Shown here piece after piece: positions 13,101 to 29,267 of a stretch of DNA of 64,000 nucleotides; positions within the stretch are counted from its first letter, which is position 1, and the number at the start of each line of letters is the position of its first letter. The notes under the pieces were generated by a model. It was not told the DNA's origin and did no database searches. It saw nothing but the letters and a program-made list of their open reading frames with translations. Source of the DNA: Bugula neritina. Its lineage: Eukaryota; Bryozoa; Gymnolaemata; Cheilostomatida; Bugulidae. The stretch covers positions 18,857,759 to 18,921,758 of the forward strand of contig OZ037767.1 of assembly GCA_964035545.1 (NCBI GenBank). The letters run 5' to 3'. Made by a program: the position numbers and the translations under genes.

Positions 13101-16100
13101 GTCAGCATTGTTTGTTGTAAGTTACAGGAACTCATTATCTGCAAGACTGCTTCAAAGAGAGGCCAATCGCTGTCTAAGCTATGACTCAAAAGCAGCTTTA
13201 TCAACATTTAGTTTATCTCAATTCATATGTTGTTTTATGTGTTTATTCAGATGCAGCTCTTTCTTGGCTATTTCTGCATAATATTTGTTTAGTGTTTAAA
13301 CTAATAGTTTATGAAATTCATTTTATCACATTGAACTATAATGAACTTACTTAGCAATGTGGTGTAGTGATAGAATTAATCACACCTATACTTATTTACA
13401 TGTGAGCTAGGCATACTAACATTATATAAAACTAGCTATAACACGAACATAAACTGGTTTAAACCCAATTGTTGACAAGACTTATGTTCAATGTATTCAA
13501 TACAATCAGTATAGTCTACAGATCATGGTTCTCTTTACCAATAGATCTTATTAAAGTTAATATGGATATCCAATAAGAAAAGGCTAAGCATTTTGATATA
13601 ATGTTGGCAATTGTCTTACCATATTGCCAATTGCTTATAATATTTGCTTGTATGCATGCAGTTTGCAGTGACATTGTAGCCTGTTTATAAGCATGGTGTT
13701 TGTGTTTTATTCTGCCCACAGAATGCTTGGCATGATGGAAACTTTATGAGCCCTGTGTCAACCCCACCGGAAAGAGTAATTGCTACATACCAAGATACTC
13801 TAGTTGATGTTGACATCAATGCACCTACAATAGCAACTGCTGTTGATACCAGTTTACTTCACAAAGCACCTGCTGACACCAGCTCACTCAACAGAGCACC
13901 TGTTCAGTGTCTGACATACTGGCCAACATTGAAATTGAAGTCTATGGCTGATAATAGCTCTATGTCCACAGCATTAACTAACGCTACTGTCATTAGAGCG
14001 GTACGAAATTCTATTCCAATGTGTACTGTATTGACTTTTTCCATCAACACTTTGGTAAACTATGCTTCTTCTACATGTGGTTTATGTGTTTAGAGTGCAT
14101 GCATATTGCTGCTACTAGCTTTCTTGTGAATATGCATGATTCTAGAATGCTTCATGTCACTGGAAGTGTACAAATTAATAGGACTGATTGAGCTATCCTT
14201 CAAACTACATGAGTTTAACTATTGTCATTTAATAGTTGAAAAGGTTTTCTAAAAACAGACGCAAGATTTCAGAAAATTCCAGTAATCCTATCAACCCAAA
14301 ACCATCTTTGCCTTCTGAGGAGTTGCTAAGCAGAGATTCCAAACCAGCATCTATCACTACAGGTAGCAGCCTCATTACTCTGTTCTCTATTTTGTTACTG
14401 TATTTAGCATGATATTGCAACTTAAAAATAGTTGCCCCTACTGGGATTCAAACGCGATACTTTTGGCTTGCGAGCTGCAGGCGCTAACCATTACACCACA
14501 GGGATATCTGGATAAACTAAACACTACTGAAACTATACAAACTTTACAGTGCGATGTGTTTCGTTCCACATACAAAGTATTTGGTGACATTAGGATATAA
14601 AAGTTCTACAAAGGAATCCAAATTGGTAAAACTGTCTCTAGATAGACTTGGTTGTTCTACAGGTGGGCGGTATCTGATGCCAATGCGCAGTCAGAATCAT
14701 TTGGGCCAGAAATCTTGGGATCTCAAAACTCTGGTACAGGAGGAAGACAGGCTAAAAAGAGCTGCCACCAGGAGATCCACAGAGCAGCTAAACCTGCAGG
14801 GTTCACCGTGAGTACTGGCCGTCTAGTTTAGATAAGATCTGCTCAGTATATTCTGTAGGTGTTTGGATAAACACTGTGATGGTGATATAAGTACATTCTG
14901 CTCAACTTGGTCAAATAGTTCATCAAGTAAAGTACCTCACCTATTAAATTGGCCACTTAATGAAATTTGAATTTGTTTTGAAAAATATTTTAACATTTCT
15001 GTCAGTGACTGCAGAGCTGCAAAAGCAATGTCAACCCATTGTATATGCTCCCTAGACCACCATGCAAATTCTTATTATATGCAATTATTGTTTATTAGAG
15101 AACTAATAATTTTTAAAAGGATAATTGTTTCTTTATGTTTCTTTTTCGAAACAATCAGTTGTCTTGAAGACAAGTTTGCTTTTTCTCTTGTAAATTGAGT
15201 TTGAGATATATTCTCACTGTATAATATTAGGAGTCCAGTTCATAGGCGACAGAGCAGTTCAGCTAGTACTTCATCCACCCTGAGCCAGTCAATGTTCTCA
15301 GCTAGCAGCAGTGTGTATGGCTCAACAGAAAGTTTGAACCAATTGGGAGGCAAGAAATCCACTGCTCGAGTAAGTTTGAGACAAATTCTGTATGTAGCAG
15401 CTTTAAGTCTTTAGACTAGACATGTTCCCCAATTTAGACCTGCTATTTCTACTCCAGATATACTGTAGTGTTGTTTTTCCATAATCTTAGCATAGTCGAA
15501 TATAGCATGTCATTTAAAATTTGGATTAATGTTTGCATTGCTTTTATAATTTGCAGAGCTTTCACAATTTTGAACTATAGCATATATATACTATTCAATA
15601 TAAAATAATGATGCTAACTTTTCTCACCAATAAAAGCTTATTGCATACAATAAAAATAATTTTTGTAGATACAAAAAAAATTTTTCACTTGCAGTCAAAT
15701 TGATTGAAACCGATCATCAGTAGAATAAATTACATGATTGCCCTCTATCTAAAGTGTATTATTTTCCCCCTATTAGCCCGAGGTCTACAACAAAAGTGTG
15801 GTTCCCCTTGCTAGTGACTCTAGTAGTACACAGGCTTCTTCTTTACCCCCTGACTTTCCAACTAAAACTGTACGCAAGACTAAACATTTAAAGACTAAAG
15901 CTCGCAGTCGACAAATGCCACCCTCAGCTTTACTCGGTATTAACTTTCTAATAGTTTTGTTCTATATTTTCATTTCTTCAGATATCACAAATTTATTTTG
16001 TTTTTGTGTTCAAATTGAAACAAATATTTTAAAATTTTCTAATTCTAAATTCTAGGAAATGATCCAACGCCTGAACAGAAACAGACTAAATGGCGATTAA

Positions 16101-16405
16101 CTAAAACTAGCGACACCAAACCTCAGTCACTTCACCGAAAGAGTGGAAAATCAAAACCTAAAAGTACAACTGAGCCTTCCAACCTCACTAAACACAATAC
16201 CTCAACTGAATCTCTAAAAGAAAGAACAAAATACCCACAGAAGAAGTTGTCACGTGAAAAGAAAATACAATCAGAATCTTGTGGCAGTAGATTAGCCAAT
16301 CACAGTAGTAGCAGCAGTAGTAGTAGCATCCCCATTGATGGCAGAGCCGCAGGTTTCACTTCACTCCATGGAGACCAAAACAATAACAGAAGAAAGAAAG
16401 AGTGA
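1149..16405 (+). CDS. TRIM-type RING/B-box/coiled-coil protein with a long T-Q-T/T-N-T repeat tail
   Basis: Nineteen coding exons fit one frame of 1567 residues: 1149-1293, 3045-3242, 3899-4064, 4539-4788, 5026-5141, 5923-6083, 6497-6589, 7125-7216, 7373-9035, 9578-9760, 11715-11941, 12379-12472, 12876-12991, 13722-14000, 14236-14362, 14663-14807, 15231-15369, 15777-15936, 16056-16405. The ATG follows an in-frame TAG. Residues 20-69 are a C3HC4 RING (CKIC, CMHTFC, CPVC), about 106-148 a first B-box, about 161-192 a second B-box (CHEH, CKTC, HTTHTGH), then a coiled coil to about 310. This order defines the TRIM family, whose RING normally makes it a ubiquitin E3 ligase. No NHL or B30.2 domain follows. 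Instead the 1.66-kb exon 9 and later exons encode a Ser/Thr/Gln/Asn-rich, probably disordered tail with short TQT- and TNT-type repeats and a basic Ser-rich end. Domain calls are firm; E3 activity and partners are inferred. The end of exon 10 is the least certain junction. Confidence 0.85.
3311..3424. repeat. 14-bp minisatellite, about 8 copies
   Basis: Direct tandem repeat of the unit CAGGAAGTGTGTGA with a few substitutions (CAGAAAGCGTGTGA, CAGAAAATGTGTGA). It lies inside intron 2 of the TRIM-type gene. No spacers are present, so it is an ordinary minisatellite. Confidence 0.9.
5155..5480. repeat. AT-rich simple repeat (TATTACTAT-like)
   Basis: Degenerate array of TAT/ATT/ACT triplets in intron 5 of the TRIM-type gene. 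The open frames across it (Tyr/Ile-rich) are artefacts of the repeat. Confidence 0.8.
14431..14508 (-). repeat. tRNA-derived SINE-like fragment
   Basis: On the minus strand there is an A-box-like TGGTGTAATGG (14488-14498) and a B-box-like GTTTGAATC (14445-14453), spaced as in a tRNA, with CCCT near one end and AGGGG at the other. The B box departs from the consensus at one base and the cloverleaf is imperfect, so I read it as a tRNA-derived repeat and not a working tRNA. A related piece is at 42175-42240. Confidence 0.55.
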
Positions 16406-16631
16406 TGTCAATCAAGCAAGCAACCTGCGAAGGAGATACATTTTAAAATGGTGTTACTTCAATATCCACAAAGTCTATAGATGTTAGCAGGTGCTTTATT
16501 ATCATAAGTTAAGATAAATGATGTCGACATAGCTTTGGGCAAGCAACTCCCAATACAACCATGGCTGTGTGTGGTGACTGTAGACTAGTACACATGACTC
16601 TTGCAGAATATGATGCTAGTATATATAATAA

Positions 16632-16637
16632 TTTATT
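16632..16637 (-). promoter_or_regulatory. Possible poly(A) signal of WASHC3 (AATAAA on minus)
   Basis: TTTATT on the plus strand, about 390 bases beyond the WASHC3 stop. Another copy lies at 16495-16500. If used, the WASHC3 3' UTR overlaps that of the converging TRIM-type gene. Confidence 0.35.
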
Positions 16638-16688
16638 TGTTCCTTATTTTCATATTACATAAAAATATTTTTTGCAAATAATTTAACC

Positions 16689-16694
16689 AATAAA
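16689..16694 (+). promoter_or_regulatory. Possible poly(A) signal of the TRIM-type gene (AATAAA)
   Basis: AATAAA about 285 bases after the stop at 16403-16405, the first clear hexamer downstream on this strand. Confidence 0.45.
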
Positions 16695-17026
16695 ATCTCC
16701 ATCTATTTCATATCACATGCAGAGAGATGTTTGACAACGAAGTAAGCAGCACCTGAAATAATCTGTAAGAAACTAATAAGTTTTAAAGTTTTCTGATATG
16801 TGGGGGACTTTTGATACAAATCTCAAGACTTGTTCAATTTAATGACTTTCATACAAACTTTTCTCTAATGCATGTAATATTTCTTAGAGTCAATTTAGCC
16901 ATATTGAAAAGCCAGGGGTGTGCAACTCCCAAATACCAAGTGACAATCTGTAGGCTGAGCTGCATGTACTGTGGTCTCCTGTGTGTCGGCAGTTGTTGAT
17001 GTAAAGAGAAGGTATCGGCTGCTGAC

Positions 17027-19703
17027 TCAATCGCTGTCGGTGAAGGTTCCTTCCGAGTCACTAGAGTCGTCACCTCCTGCTGACTCATTCCCAGGAGGCG
17101 CTGGAGCATCTGGTGTGTCCAGCAGGTCCGGATTCAAACCTTCAGACGCCATTTTCATCTTGATAGCTGGCGGCGGAACACCCTTACAACAAATAAGTGA
17201 CAACTTTATTCACAGTCTACTAGACAGGAAATTACTAGAAACAAGTTAAGTTACAAATAAAAACTAATACCACACTTTGGATCATCTAAAGAATATAGAA
17301 TATAATACTATAGACTGGGTTTAGTGTTCATGTGACTGTAACAACTATGTAAAAAGAATTAAAAGCAATATGCATCATCGATTAAATATCAATTGGCTAA
17401 CAAAACTGTAAATTTATAACTAATTAGCGCTTGAAACAATAAATAAATCTCAACAAGAAGCTTAGTTTAGAATGATAATATCCCTTTTTATAACATTAAT
17501 TCAAATATAAAGTCTAGAGTTTGAGCTCTCCTCCTGATACCAGAGACTAAGTCTGTAAGTAACTAAAATATTTTCTACACATGCAGCCCTTAGGGTATGT
17601 GGATGGGAAAACCAGTGTGCAGTTAGAAGTAGTTGAGACACGGACACATTGTTTGCTCACTACACTTTGGTGAGTAAAATAGTTTCAATCACCTTCCAAC
17701 CACAAATAACCGATGGAGAACTCATATAATCATCAACTCATGTAGACAGCTCAACACACAACGAGTAACTACAGACACTTACAACGTTCACCATCTTGAA
17801 GAATTTCATATATCTGGGATCCTGAGATACTTTTACATAGTTAGGTTCAGCCTGCGCCTAGAACATAGTATTGTATAAAATTAAATAATATAGAAGCCAT
17901 CATTAGTAGCTTGAATATTACTGCTTTCCCTACATATGCATGTACACCTACAACTTTAGTTTATTAATCACTAAAAGCTCATATAAAGTCCATCAGCAGA
18001 TAAAGAATATAAGAAATATAATAATTCAAAATAACAATAATTCTATACAAGATTCATCACATTGATTACACACACAACTCAACAAGTTATCCGAACACAA
18101 GCGAGTAAAACTAGAGAACCAATAAGATGTTTCTTACTGGAGCAGCAGGCTGTTCAGGGGGCTGTGCGGGCTCGCCAGCCGCTGCCGGAGCAGCAGGGAC
18201 GGCAGCAGTGGGTGGTGGAACACTAGGTGCTGATGTGTCGGCATTGGCTAATGGTGCTGCACTCTGATTGGCTGGAGTTGATGAGTCATCTGGCAGCTTG
18301 ATATCATCCATACCCGGTATTGAAGATAACTGTATTTAGAGTTTGAAGCATAATAAGAAGACGATTACCGTAAGAGAATAGAGTATAAAGAAAAAATAAC
18401 TAAACTGAAGTGACAAACTAACTGTTGTAGAAAACTCAACAAAATTAAAATAAACAACTTTTTAGGTATAGAAATTATGATTTTCTATACTCGACCAACA
18501 AGTGTAAAATTGAGAAAATGATGTCAAATTCCAGTTCCGACACCATACAATATTGCTATTGCCTTACTTAAGTGTCAAAATCATTGACTCTTATTGAATC
18601 CATAGGAATACATAAAAAAGGTGTTTAGTTATTCTATTAGGAGAAAATGATTTATCAAAAGTTCCGGATGAATACTTGTAAGACAATACAATACTGATAC
18701 AGTCAAGTGCTTTAACAAAACACAAACTGATCAGTCAATAACTTGACAGGAAATGATATCTGCAGACGTCACCTTGGCTTCTATGATGTTCAAGGTCACT
18801 TCCATGCGGTAGAGCTGTGACTCCACTTTAGCAATCTTCTCCTCACAAACACCAGAGAAATGGTTCAAAAACTGGACTGTGTGAGACACATAGTGGTTGA
18901 TGAAAGCTAGCAGACGTTTCTGGTCTAATGGTTTCACCTGTAATCAGAGAGGTCAAGCAGAAAGGTCAACCAGAGAGGTCAAGCAGAGAGGTCAAGCAGA
19001 AAGGGCAATCAAAGTAGGGTATCGTACTTCACACGCTACTTATATTTGATTGAACAACAATTATTTTAGGTTAAAATTTTTTAGCAGTACCTACTACAAA
19101 ATATTGTCTAAAACTTCAATTGTTTATTTATAATGAGAAATACATTTGACCATCCAGCATTTCGTGGTACGTAGAATCATTCCACACCTGTTTAGTTACA
19201 GAAGGAGATTTTTCTAGCAGTCATGTTTGATAAAATACAGGCGTTGCAGAAGACAATATATTTTGTTTATTGCACTCACAATAATATTTAGAATATCAAA
19301 TAGTCTAAACCATATTGTCTACCAGCTACCCTCTTCATTAATAGAAAGTTAGAGTTTTAATAAATTAACTATAAATATGTGACAGAAGAGGACAGAAGTC
19401 CGCTCCAGATGCATCATGTAAGGGGAGACAACAACTTGCTTTAAAGATTTGTGTTCTCTTGCATTGTAGAATTTTCTTTCTGAAGTAATAAAAAAACTTA
19501 CACATAAATTTACTGGAGACAGAAAAATTTCTCAACAGAGTAATTTTTTTAGAAATGATACATATAACAATACCCCGTGTACAAAATACAGATATATAAA
19601 ATGATTGCCAAATATTTGTATATGCAACACTAGTTATTGTGACAATACTTACGGTTGTATAGTCAATCCCACTTCCCACAATAGGCAGTCCATCACGATC
19701 CAT
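17027..19703 (-). CDS. WASHC3: WASH complex subunit 3 (CCDC53)
   Basis: Five coding exons on the minus strand, all joined in phase 0: 19703-19653, 18937-18773, 18329-18138, 17857-17783, 17182-17027. They encode 212 residues (human about 194). The start MDRDGLPIVGSGIDYTTV, the helix with VQFLNHFSGVCEEK, the junction AKLSSIPGMDD, the DPRYMKFFKMV segment, SEGLNPDLLDTPDAP and the acidic Ser/Asp-rich end are family hallmarks. Known role: a small coiled-coil subunit of the WASH regulatory complex, which activates Arp2/3 on endosomes for retromer-linked sorting. Exon 3 is a Pro/Ala-rich linker that varies between animals. One intron contains a 13-bp tandem repeat. Identification is confident. Confidence 0.93.
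18950..19010. repeat. 13-bp tandem repeat, about 4.5 copies
   Basis: Tandem units of AGGTCAAGCAGAA with small changes, in the first coding intron of WASHC3. Confidence 0.75.
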
Positions 19704-19741
19704 CAGGCGTTAGTTTAGAATTGTCAGCGTGTATAGTACTA
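19704..19741 (-). other. WASHC3: WASHC3 5' UTR piece with an upstream splice acceptor
   Basis: Reading the minus strand, TCTTTTTACAG ends just before 19741, about 38 bases ahead of the ATG. This is a good acceptor with a pyrimidine tract, so the 5' UTR probably continues in an upstream non-coding exon that I could not place. Confidence 0.4.
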
Positions 19742-22399
19742 CTGTAAAAAGATACCGTGAATTATGGGTAAAATAATACATACACTGGTCTAAGTGTATT
19801 AGTTGAATCACTTAGGTAACTGAATCATAATATAGAAATCAAAATAAAATGGTTTTAAAATGTTGACCCAACAAATAAAAACACTATTAGATGTTTGGCA
19901 GTCAGCTGCAGGAGGGAGATGGTGCCCTGGTCAGTTGTAGTTATGGTACCAGCAAACCCCTCCACAGCTCCTGTACAAAGTCTAATCTCACTAGTGACTT
20001 CACATTATCAACTTGCCAGCAGGGAGTTGTTAATGTATCAGAACTCTAGGGAGTAGAATACGGTGTCTCTGTAATTACACTAATATGATAGGACATGACA
20101 CTGAGGGTTTAACTAGAACCATCTTTGTATTACCAGGCAATGCCAGATATGAAAATTGTTGATAATTAAAGTAAAAGTAATATATATAACTAACTACTTT
20201 GTGTCAGCAACATACTAAATTCTGTTATAGTCACATCAATAATCATAATCAGGATTTGAACTGTACATATCATAAGATGCAATAGAGCTGCAACAAACAA
20301 AACCTCTCTATTTGTGAAATTGACTGTGATCATGTATTAATGGTGTAGTAATGTGCATTTATTAGTTACAAAGAATTTTGGGAGCTAGAGAGAGATGTGC
20401 AATTGTTTCATTCACTAATGAACACAAAGAGTTTGTTTCCCTATATCATAGCCTTGGGGAAAAAGCTCAATAATAACCATATAGAAGCTTCAAACTGCAG
20501 TAATATATAACTAAAGTTCAGTAAGACAAAACCCATGTGCTTCTAGTAAACTCTCTTATTAATAAAAGAAAGATTTAGATTACAATCAAATAAGTAATCA
20601 TTAACATTCTGATAATCGCATTCAGTAGTCTGAGTGGCAATCATAACCCTAATGAAATATGATTGATAATATTATCCACAAAACAGTAATCATAATGATA
20701 ATGTGTTAAATTCGACTTCCAACCTGAGTCTTAATTTATCACGCTAACTATCAGTGTCAGTACTAGCAGTAGTAGCATAAGTAGCTGTAGAAACGTTATT
20801 CTTCATTATTAATATTGATTTTTTCATTAATACTATTAAATTTAGCATTAATATGACTACGAGTATCAGTTTGAGCATGAAAAATTATCATCATGTGTGG
20901 TGTAGTGAGGCAAAAGGAAATAAAGTGTACAAAAAGCAAACTACATAGTCAAAAGGATGTTGAAAATATAAAGTTAAAAATCAAAATTGCCAAAATATAC
21001 AACACACAGTCTAATTCTTTTGGAAAGCAAGCTGGTGGCTAATTAGCCTGACGCAGGAGAAGCAATTGCATTAAACACAGTAATATGGCGAGGCAATGTT
21101 GATTGTGGCTGGGTGTTTTTTATTCCTTTTTACCAGCAATAGTTCTAGAATTTTTATAAAACGCGTGGTCAAAAGCAAATTCGGTCAAAATACACTTAAT
21201 TGGTTCATAAAAGATTTAAGTTAGCCGTTAATTTTTTTAGCAATAGTGCTTTATGCAACTTTACTTTGATTTTGCATAGTAATATCAGGGACATAGTTCC
21301 ATCAATTTAATTTGAGAATAGTTCACAATGTTGATGGAATTGCTCCAAATTTTTAAATGTGATAATTATAAATAAATAGCTCACAATTCACAACTATACA
21401 GCATGGTAGTCGAAACTACATTTCTGTAAAGGCTTATTTTAGTCGCCATTCTAAGTTATTTATTGTCCACACCCTTGCTTGAAGACTGCTCTGTTTGCAG
21501 CTGATTGTTGACAATATACCTCTTTCTCAAACTGTGTATCAGACAATGTTATGCTTATAACATGCTTAAAACACTGGACTTCCTTTAGCTCTGTATTGTC
21601 AATAGAGACCTACTGTTGGTAATATAATTTACAGGGAGCTGGTTGAAAGATAACTCTAATTTTTCAAACTTACTCAAGACCAGAACTATAGTTATAACTT
21701 AGTATGCATTGTACTTACTTTCACTTTAAGGTTTGATAAATTCAATACTAATACTAGTACTACATTAATAATGATAATCATGCTTAACTTGAAATAAAAA
21801 CTAACACCATTATTCGACTCAATGAAAAAGTAATAAGTATTACAGTATTAGTAGGGCCTATGGGTAAAACTATAAGCATTGCTATGGCTACTGCTGATCT
21901 TATAGTAATCTTATAGTAATAGTAATACTAATAGGATTAAAAGCTGAAATTCCATATAGTTTTACTTAGTCTTATACTACTAATAGACGAACACTTACAT
22001 AATTCTAGTTTATACTCAGTCATTGTCATACTTAATGGCCATTTAATTTTATTCAATTTGACATTTAGTGATTTATTTGCATTATCAAATTCAATCTGAA
22101 ATTGAATATCAGTATATCAAAATCAACATGCATATCATATTATTATTACTATTGAATTTGATATTATAACTATTCTCATAGTGATAGTCATACTAATACT
22201 CAGTCTCTTAGACGTGATGTTAATAGTAATTGATAATCAAAGTGATAGTGATTCTGACTGTCACTGTGACAATCCTACCAATTTTTAGTTTAACAGTGAC
22301 ACTGATAAAGATGGTCATTGTGACAAGTGACAGTGATTGTGAATCAGTGAAACTGAATGTGGTTCACTTTTACTTTCGGACTGTTCATTGTAATACTTT
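19742..22399. other. Intergenic AT-rich sequence, no gene seen
   Basis: No open frame here has splice context or family similarity. The sequence is AT-rich with scattered TAATACTAA-like motifs that become denser to the right. It probably includes a 5' intron of WASHC3. Confidence 0.5.
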
Positions 22400-22744
22400 A
22401 CTAAGTCTAATAGTATTACTATTACTATTAGAGTAAATGTAATACTAATAGTAATACTATTAGTATTATTATTAGTAATAGTAATTTACTACTTCTAACA
22501 CTAATACTAATAGCAATAGTAATACAGACTTAAATAATGCTAAGTCTAATAAATGAATAGCCAAATACTAATTCATAATCGACTAATAGTCATAGTAATA
22601 CTAATAGTAATACCAATACTAATAGTAATACTAATACTCTAATACTAATAGTTATAGTAATACTAATACTAATAGTAATAGTAATAGTAAATGTAATACT
22701 AATACTAATACTCAGTATTAGTATTACATTTACTATTACTATTA
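22400..22744. repeat. Degenerate (TAATAG/CTAATA)n array
   Basis: Long run of units such as CTAATAGTAATA in both orientations, so that parts can fold on each other (for example around CTAATACTCAGTATTAG near 22710). It directly adjoins the foldback structures to its right. Confidence 0.75.
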
Positions 22745-22979
22745 CAAATCAATACTAAAAAGCGGAATAAATCGGAATAAATGAATAAATTATAATTATC
22801 ATAATTACAATTTGAATTACTCAAAGTCAATAGTCAATTGCTATTAGTATTACTATTAGTAATAGTAATACTAATAGCAACTGACTATTAACTTTGAGTA
22901 ATTCAAATTGTAATTATTATTATGATAATTATAATTTATTCATTTATTCCGATTTATTCCGCTTTTTAGTATTGATTTT
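22745..22979. repeat. Large near-perfect inverted repeat (foldback), arms about 110-120 bp
   Basis: The left arm begins AATCAATACTAAAAAGCGG and runs to about 22855. The right arm (about 22860-22979) is its reverse complement with a few substitutions and one roughly 6-base indel. Almost no spacer separates them, so this would form a long hairpin. Confidence 0.85.
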
Positions 22980-23149
22980 GTATGTTTACTTTTAGTTTTA
23001 GTGTGAAATTTCGTTATAAAAATAGTAATTACACTGAAACTGATAATTAATATTATTATCATTTATGATTATTAGTCTCACTCTCAGTGTAATTACAATT
23101 TTATAACGAAATTTCACACTAAAAATAAAAGTAAACATACAAAATCAAT
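22971..23149. repeat. Second inverted repeat sharing an end with the first
   Basis: Arms 22971-23037 and 23084-23149 are reverse complements with few mismatches (TTTCGTTATAAAA against TTTTATAACGAAA). The left arm starts in the ATTGATTTTG that ends the preceding hairpin, and the right arm ends in CAAAATCAATACTGAAAAA, so the same terminal sequence occurs three times in alternating orientation. Confidence 0.85.
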
Positions 23150-23279
23150 ACTGAAAAACAAAATAAATCGTTTAAAAACATCAATTGTAAATTTTCAGAT
23201 TATTCTTTGATAAAATGACATGATAATGAGTGTATAAAAATCAAAATTAAAACTAAAAGTAATGTTCAATCTAACAGTT

Positions 23280-23591
23280 TTTAAGCGGAAACGTTGCTTG
23301 CCCATCTTGGCAAATCACATGATTACCACGTGGTTACCCTACTGCTCTCTCATTCGTGTCCTGGTAGACAATTCGCCTCGTGGCTTATATTTTGATACTG
23401 AACAAGCACGTGTGTTGTAGCTCATGTTTATATATTATTTACCAGCGATCGCTCAGCAATGATCTTTCCACCATAGTACCCGTCAAACTCGTTTTTCTTT
23501 ATTTTAGAATTTATGGCTTCAGTGAGTCGTAGTAGTTTCTCAGATGTATTGCTTTTGACCAGAGTGACCAGAACAGAGCGGCTAGCCTAGG
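23280..23591 (+). other. Candidate non-coding first exon/promoter of the zinc transporter gene
   Basis: A less AT-rich stretch with CACGTG motifs that ends in CTAGG followed by GTAAGT (donor at 23592). A clear acceptor, TTTTTGTAG, lies at 29191-29199, 68 bases before the transporter ATG. Splicing the two would give a 5' UTR intron of 5.6 kb. This rests only on splice-site quality and base composition. Confidence 0.35.
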
Positions 23592-29199
<5,608 letters not shown>

Positions 29200-29267
29200 A
29201 TATTGACCCTCGGATATACTTTACTGTGCCATTCACTAACTAATCAGACCTAAGGCTAATCTCAGAC

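Larger units (their letters stand above)
1294..16055 (+). other. Introns of the TRIM-type gene
   Basis: The 18 introns run from about 240 to 1950 bases. Intron 1 (1294-3044) and intron 10 (about 9761-11714) are the largest, and I see only unique AT-rich sequence in them. Intron 2 holds a minisatellite, intron 5 an AT-rich simple repeat, and the intron at 14363-14662 a tRNA-like SINE fragment. The others show nothing recognisable. Confidence 0.6.

Noticed and set aside
19365-19703. 112-codon minus-strand frame as one exon of WASHC3
   Set aside because: Only the first 17 codons match the family; the rest reads past a clear GTAAGT donor into the intron.
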